DNA of 64,000 nt from Opitutales bacterium (GTDB lineage: Bacteria > Verrucomicrobiota > Verrucomicrobiia > Opitutales > UBA953): the NCBI GenBank assembly GCA_017440935.1, contig JAFSAO010000014.1, forward strand, positions 1 to 64,000, given 5' to 3'. Numbering within the stretch: position 1 is the stretch's first letter; each line of letters opens with the position of its first letter. Below are positions 60,230 through 64,000 of this stretch, piece after piece. The notes below the pieces were generated by a model. That model was not told the DNA's origin. It made no database searches and saw only the letters and a list, made by a program, of their open reading frames with translations. Both the position numbers and the translations under genes were made by a program.

Positions 60230-61591
60230 TTATGCCGTCGCCTCCGCGGGAACGCGTTCGTGATTATGCCGCGCGGAGGCGATTTGCGTCAGCATACCCA
60301 TGACGAGCGAAATCAGCGTAACGTGCCAATATTCGCCGAGCGGCGAAAGCGTGTAGCGGCGCTCGCCGTCGGGAAGGAGAATCCCTGCGCGTATCCAATT
60401 TTTCCAAACATTTTGCGCGTCTTCCGCGAGAAATTCCGGCGAAATTTCCGCCGGTTCGAGGAATCCGAGTTCGAGCTGGTGCGTGACGATGTTTTTCACG
60501 CGGATTCCCGGATTGTCCGGCACGGCAACCATCAGCCCCTTTTTCCCGGCTGCGACTGTTTCCGTGTATTTTTGCAAATCCGGCATTTGCATAAAGCTGA
60601 ATCCGCCGAGAAAACCTCCGGCGCGGGAACCGAACGGAACGAGTTCCATGCCCGTTTTCGTGCCGTGGTTATACCAGTTGCGTTCGAGCGAAGTGCGACC
60701 CCAATGCGTCATCGAAAGGCGTTTCCAGCCAAGTTTTGAAAGGCGTTCCCGCGCGGTCATAAAGAGCGCGAAGCGTTCGTCATAGCTCAAATCTTTTCCT
60801 GCGCGGGTGAGGCTTGTGCCCGGCAAAAGTTTGAGTTGGTAAAGGTCGGCGCCGTCCACGGGAACGACTTCAGTAATCATGCGCAAATCTTCGTCCCAGA
60901 GTTCCGGCGTTTGTCCGGGAAGCCCGTAGATAAAATCGAGCATGAGCGCGACGTTGTTCCCGCCGATTTTTTTCACGAGCGAAAGGCGTTCGACGAGTTC
61001 TTCTTTCGACATGATTCGTCCGAGCTTGCGGCGCAGAGCGGTGTCAAACGTTTGCACGCCGAAGGAAAAACGGTTTACGCCGTTGTCGACGCAGGCTCGG
61101 ATTTTTTCTTCGTCAAATCCGCTCGTGCGCCCTTCGACGGTAAATTCGCGGTCGGCGGCGACGTTGAAATTTTTGTAAATGAACGAAACGAGGTCGGCGA
61201 GATTGTGCGCGGAAAGGTCGGTCGGCGTGCCGCCGCCGAAGTAAACGACGTTGATTTCTTCCTGCGCAAGGCGCGGCGATTCCGCGAGCGCGTTTTGCAT
61301 CTCGCGAATGACGGTTGCGGTGTAGCCGTCGAGGTCTGCCGTGCGCGTCGCGTTGGAATAAAAACTGCAAAACGAGCAGCGATGCAGGCAAAACGGCACG
61401 TGAACGTAGAGTGCTCGGCGTGCGGTGCGCTTGGGCGCGGAAGCGGCTTTCGCCCACGCGTCGAGCGGAGAGGGCGGCGGAGCAGCGTTCCCGCGGCGGC
61501 GGAAGTTTTCGGTGTGGCTGAAGTGTTTCTTTTCTTCGAGCCGGGCAACGACTTCTGCCGAGTTTTCGGGAAAAAGGAAATCTGAAAACAT
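60230..61591 (-). CDS. hutW: HutW/ChuW-type radical SAM haem-opening enzyme
   Basis: 453 residues. The 4Fe-4S cluster motif C-x3-C-x2-C is CLHRCSFC (Cys68, 72, 75). HemN-like features include VYFGGGTPTDLSAHNLADLV, EFTVEGR, NRFSFGVQTFDTALRRKLGR and DFIYGLPGQTPELWDEDL. HWGRTSLERNWYNHGTK and PFGSRAGGFLGG distinguish the HutW/ChuW/HmuW group from the coproporphyrinogen dehydrogenase HemN. Members open haem without oxygen by methyl transfer (anaerobilin synthase in ChuW). A HemN-like C-terminal domain is present. Flavodoxin upstream and ECF S component downstream support haem use. Confidence 0.9.
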   Translation of the reverse strand: MFSDFLFPENSAEVVARLEEKKHFSHTENFRRRGNAAPPPSPLDAWAKAASAPKRTARRALYVHVPFCLHRCSFCSFYSNATRTADLDGYTATVIREMQNALAESPRLAQEEINVVYFGGGTPTDLSAHNLADLVSFIYKNFNVAADREFTVEGRTSGFDEEKIRACVDNGVNRFSFGVQTFDTALRRKLGRIMSKEELVERLSLVKKIGGNNVALMLDFIYGLPGQTPELWDEDLRMITEVVPVDGADLYQLKLLPGTSLTRAGKDLSYDERFALFMTARERLSKLGWKRLSMTHWGRTSLERNWYNHGTKTGMELVPFGSRAGGFLGGFSFMQMPDLQKYTETVAAGKKGLMVAVPDNPGIRVKNIVTHQLELGFLEPAEISPEFLAEDAQNVWKNWIRAGILLPDGERRYTLSPLGEYWHVTLISLVMGMLTQIASARHNHERVPAEATA

Positions 61592-61640
61592 AAGGTATCT
61601 TTAGCGGATAATAATCCGTGAGTTTTCGGAGAATACTTCG

Positions 61641-61776
61641 ATGGCTGAGAGGTGAGAGCTGAGGGCTTAGAGGTAAGTGCTTTTAAGGAATTAGAAATTA
61701 GGAAGATGACTCATTTCTAATTTTTAACTTCTCGTTGCGCGAAGCGCGGGTAATACCTCTAAGCTCTAAGCCGTCA
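61641..61776. repeat. Composite palindromic element, AGAGCTGAG type with nested hairpins
   Basis: The left arm ATGGCTGAGAGGTGAGAGC... (61641-61677) and right arm ...CTCTAAGCTCTAAGCCGTCAT (61752-61776) are inverted. Nested inside are AATTAGAAATTAGG (61689-61702) against ATTTCTAATTTTTAA (61714-61728), and a GCGC-GAA-GCGC hairpin near 61736-61746. It is in the gap between the flavodoxin and hutW genes; its arms match those at 56571-56681. Confidence 0.85.
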
Positions 61777-61791
61777 TCTATCTGTCTTATT

Positions 61792-62289
61792 TTAAAAAAG
61801 GTTTCTGAACGCGTCTTTTGCGGCTTCGAGGTCGGCGGCATCCGGATGCTTTGCGGCTTCCGCCCAACGGTGAAGGCGCTCCGGATTCGGCGCGTGCGGA
61901 TGTTCTTTCGGAAGTTTGCTCATCCAGGCCGTGAGTTTCGGATCGATTGCCCCTTGGCACCAGAATTTCGCAATCACTTCGCAGTTTTCGCCGAGAAGTT
62001 TTACACCGTTGTCGAAAGAATCCTGTGCGTGGGGCGAGTGCGGGAACGCGCCGAGCGTGAAGAAAATGCCGACCTTTTTCCCGCAGATTTTCGGCATATA
62101 TGCCGCCATTTCCGTGTTTGCGGTGCCGCGGTCCACCCAGTAACCGACGGCGACAAAATCGTAGGCGGCGGGATCCGGCGCGTTTTCGACGGGATAAATC
62201 TCCGTTCCCGCGGGCAGGACGGAAAGAATGGCTTCGGCGACTTTGCGCGTATTGCCTGTTTTGGAAGAATAAACAATCAGGGATTTCAT
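61792..62289 (-). CDS. Flavodoxin-family protein next to the haem enzyme
   Basis: 165 residues. The FMN phosphate loop is YSSKTGNTRKVAEAI (about residues 7-21). VGYWVDRGTAN, GIFFTLGAFPHSPHA and WCQGAIDPKL follow, a pattern of a distinct flavodoxin subgroup. Chain ends with a helical segment RLHRWAEAAKHPDAADLEAAK. Such a flavodoxin is encoded with HmuW in Fusobacterium (HmuF, as I recall), where it acts on the opened tetrapyrrole or supplies electrons. That pairing is the basis for the functional guess here. Confidence 0.85.
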   Translation of the reverse strand: MKSLIVYSSKTGNTRKVAEAILSVLPAGTEIYPVENAPDPAAYDFVAVGYWVDRGTANTEMAAYMPKICGKKVGIFFTLGAFPHSPHAQDSFDNGVKLLGENCEVIAKFWCQGAIDPKLTAWMSKLPKEHPHAPNPERLHRWAEAAKHPDAADLEAAKDAFRNLF

Positions 62290-62326
62290 CGTGTGTTTTT
62301 AATTTTTGTTTTCGTAAAAGTGTTTC

Positions 62327-62388
62327 GGGCTGCGGGAACGGTGTTGTTGCTATGGGTTTTCCTGTCCGAAGAGACGTTCCCGCAGCCC
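62327..62388. terminator. Long-stem inverted CGGGAAC pair between receptor and flavodoxin genes
   Basis: GGGCTGCGGGAACG (62327-62340) and CGTTCCCGCAGCCC (62375-62388) pair perfectly over 14 bp with a 34-nt loop. It lies just after the receptor stop codon on the - strand, but the T tail is weak in that direction (a stronger CTGTTTTT tail is on the + strand), so it may attenuate rather than stop transcription into the flavodoxin gene. Confidence 0.65.
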
Positions 62389-62400
62389 TGTTTTTCCTAA

Positions 62401-64000
62401 TCAGAAATCGTATTTAAGCGATGCCCAGAAGCTGCGCCCGGGCTGCAGATACGTCAGATTCGGGAGTTCGTATCGTTTGTCGGTGATATTGTCGATGCCG
62501 ACGGCGAGCGTAAGTTTTTCAAAAAATGCGCTCTTGTTTTTGTCGAAAATATCAAGCCCGACCGAGAAATTAAGCGTCGCCCAGCCGGATTGGCGGTCAA
62601 CTTTTGTTCCGCCGGTTGCCGTATCTTCGACTTCTTCCTTGGTGGCGGAATTTCCGCGAATATTGAAATCCGCCCACCAGTCGCGATTGCTTTCGGAATA
62701 GGTGGCGAGAACGCCGATTTTTCCGAAAAGTTCCGGCTGTCCGGTGTAATAGGTTGAGCCGGATGAATCGTCGAAACGACGACGCATGAGCGTGGCAACG
62801 GCGTAGGGCTTAATCGTCGCATCGTTCCCGAGTTCAAAAAGGTAGGACGCGGCAAGTTCCGCCCCGAACGTTCGCGCGGAATCGTAGTTGACGAACCAGA
62901 TTTGGTCGCCGATTGCGGAAGTTGTAGTGCGCGTTCCGATGTAATCGTCGGCATTTGTGTAGAAAACCGTTGCGTCGATATTCAGGTTCCCGTCGTTGTA
63001 GCGCGCACCGAGTTCGTAGCTGATGCTGGACTCGGGGTCGAGATTCGGATTGGGGTTGGTCGTCGTGCCCGCCATCGCCGAACCGATGTAGAGTTCGTTA
63101 ATCGACGCGTAGCGATATCCTTGGGCTACGGTTCCGCGAAACGTCCAATTTTCGATCTGCGAGTTTACGAGCGAGAGGGAGAACGTTGCGTTCGCATCGT
63201 CTTCGCTTTGGTTTGGAAGGATTTCGGTCGTCGTTCCCGCATTCGTTCCCGCGCGGCGGACAACATGAGACGTCCCGTCGTCAAACTCGTTTTTCACATA
63301 CGTTCCGCGGGCCCCGAGAACGAGATCCCAGCCTTCGGCAAAATTCCATTCGTCCTGTGCAAAAAGCGCGGCGGTAAGGATGTCCGCGTCGTAATCGTTC
63401 GTCCGCGTCATGTCGACGATGTAGCGATTTCCCGTCGGAAGCGTCATCCAATTTTGCGTGGCGGTTACTTCGTGCGAATCAAGTTTTACGTAGTCGATTT
63501 GCGCGCCGACAATGAGGTAGTGATCTTCCGCGATTACGAAATCCGCCTGCATTTCCGCCCCGTAGCCGTAGTGTTTGTTGCGGCGATCGGAATCAACGTT
63601 AATCGTCATCGGCGGAACAAACTGCGTGATGTCCTGAACAAAATGTTTGTCCGTTTTTTGGAAATACGCATCGACGCGGAATTTTACGAACGTCTCGGAG
63701 ATATCTTTGATTTCAAGAAAAAGACCGACCTTGTCACGATCCCAGCCCGGCAATTCCATGAAAACAAGATCGTCGCCGGAAGCGACTTCCGAACGCCCGC
63801 GAAACGACTCGATTTTGGTTCCGAAAGAAATATTTTCCGAAATATCGTAGGCGAGATACGCGCTCGTGTTTTGGAAACGATACGACGTGCGGTCTATGCG
63901 TCCGTCCGGCGACTCGATATCGCCGTGGTTTTCGTCAGAAAACGAAACCCGCGCCGCGAATCCGCCGTAACGCGCGTTCAGATCGTAATATTGGTCAAGC
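62401..64000 (-). CDS. TonB-dependent outer-membrane receptor (5' end beyond window), candidate haem receptor
   Basis: The frame stays open to the right edge; at least 532 residues are present, beginning LDQYYDLNARYGGFAARVSF. Features of the barrel's C-terminal half: YRYASINELYIGS and NPNLDPESSISYELGARY, the segments shared by haem/haemoglobin-type receptors (FRAP/NPNL consensus), many amphipathic strands, and the terminal SFWASLKYDF with a C-terminal phenylalanine. The plug domain and TonB box are not in the window. The substrate call (haem or similar) is taken from hutW, flavodoxin and TonB-motor genes downstream. Confidence 0.85.
   Translation of the reverse strand, partial: LDQYYDLNARYGGFAARVSFSDENHGDIESPDGRIDRTSYRFQNTSAYLAYDISENISFGTKIESFRGRSEVASGDDLVFMELPGWDRDKVGLFLEIKDISETFVKFRVDAYFQKTDKHFVQDITQFVPPMTINVDSDRRNKHYGYGAEMQADFVIAEDHYLIVGAQIDYVKLDSHEVTATQNWMTLPTGNRYIVDMTRTNDYDADILTAALFAQDEWNFAEGWDLVLGARGTYVKNEFDDGTSHVVRRAGTNAGTTTEILPNQSEDDANATFSLSLVNSQIENWTFRGTVAQGYRYASINELYIGSAMAGTTTNPNPNLDPESSISYELGARYNDGNLNIDATVFYTNADDYIGTRTTTSAIGDQIWFVNYDSARTFGAELAASYLFELGNDATIKPYAVATLMRRRFDDSSGSTYYTGQPELFGKIGVLATYSESNRDWWADFNIRGNSATKEEVEDTATGGTKVDRQSGWATLNFSVGLDIFDKNKSAFFEKLTLAVGIDNITDKRYELPNLTYLQPGRSFWASLKYDF

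Larger units (their letters stand above)
704..64000. repeat. Dispersed 7-9 base word GCGGGAACG / CGTTCCCGC
   Basis: The core CGGGAAC / GTTCCCG occurs far more often than chance. I counted seven copies in 11181-13316 and eleven in 15001-17580; about 0.3 each are expected for a 7-mer on both strands. Copies occur in both orientations and all three codon phases (read as AGT, VPA, RSR, RER, GN and FP in proteins), and between genes. Density is high in most ordinary genes and low in the rRNA, the PEP-CTERM gene and the RNase gene. Flanking bases prefer GCGGGAACG. Five of the stable hairpins listed here use it as paired arms. Confidence 0.9.

Noticed and set aside
60230-61591. HemN-type coproporphyrinogen dehydrogenase as the identity of the radical SAM protein
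   Set aside because: The WGRTSLERNWYN and PFGSRAGGFLGG segments and the neighbouring flavodoxin, receptor and transporter fit the HutW/ChuW group better.
704-64000. The CGGGAAC word as a result of codon preference
   Set aside because: It occurs in all three phases, on both strands, and outside genes, including in terminators.

Overview
This 64 kb window looks like chromosome of a Gram-negative bacterium of the PVC group, most likely Verrucomicrobiota near Opitutales (inference, about 0.6). The reasons are a PEP-CTERM surface protein (24177-24878) with an EpsI-type exosortase partner (704-1432), a GldA/GldF/GldG-like ABC exporter paired with a DUF4340 protein, a TPR-TPR-ExbB-ExbD-ExbD cluster and an enlarged signal peptidase I. 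The radical-SAM haem enzyme near the right edge suggests anaerobic or micro-oxic, possibly host-associated life. By eye the GC content is moderate, in the mid-50s.

Layout. 1-611: 3' end of a 23S rRNA gene, 5S rRNA and terminator. 704-8099 (+): EpsI, folD, an RDD membrane protein, aroB, lepB, hemD and a DUF3592 membrane protein. 8163-23765 (-): a RlmI-type rRNA methyltransferase, a class V aminotransferase, a STAS protein, the DUF4340/GldG/GldF/GldA exporter with a membrane-anchored TPR protein, a protein that reads as an ABC ATPase with all catalytic motifs lost, an M16 peptidase, an AmpG-like MFS transporter, a 43-residue lipoprotein and an unknown protein. 24177-24878 (+): the PEP-CTERM gene. 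25054-26847 (-): argS. 27176-32026 (+): terC, a HAD-like protein, rodA and RNase E/G. 32122-37417 (+): an exopolysaccharide export unit (outer-membrane barrel, Wza-like lipoprotein, Wzc-like tyrosine kinase) and a transglutaminase-like lipoprotein. 37637-39144 (+): rpsB-tsf. 39804-46127 (+): nuoJKLMN, in which NuoM carries an unusual C-terminal SLBB-like domain. 46353-52969 (+): two TPR-type envelope proteins with ExbB and two ExbD proteins. 53078-64000 (-): UbiB/ABC1 kinase, a phasin-like protein, then TonB-ExbD-ExbB, a complete ECF transporter (A, T, S), the HutW/ChuW-type radical SAM enzyme, a flavodoxin and a TonB-dependent receptor that runs off the right edge.

How the genes work together. 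The right-hand 9 kb reads as one haem (or related tetrapyrrole) capture-and-opening locus: outer-membrane receptor, TonB energisation, ECF inner-membrane import, radical-SAM ring opening and a flavodoxin. An ECF importer in place of the usual periplasmic-binding-protein ABC importer makes this the best candidate for an undescribed system.

Two sequence-scale signals are not explained by genes. (1) The word GCGGGAACG / CGTTCCCGC, core CGGGAAC / GTTCCCG, recurs every few hundred bases on both strands and in all reading frames. It sits as inverted pairs in several terminators, the arrangement known for DNA-uptake sequences in Neisseria and Pasteurellaceae. (2) A family of intergenic palindromic elements, with short degenerate repeat arms and often a TTTTGCC...GGCAAAA-type core hairpin, is inserted between genes and even inside apparent operons.
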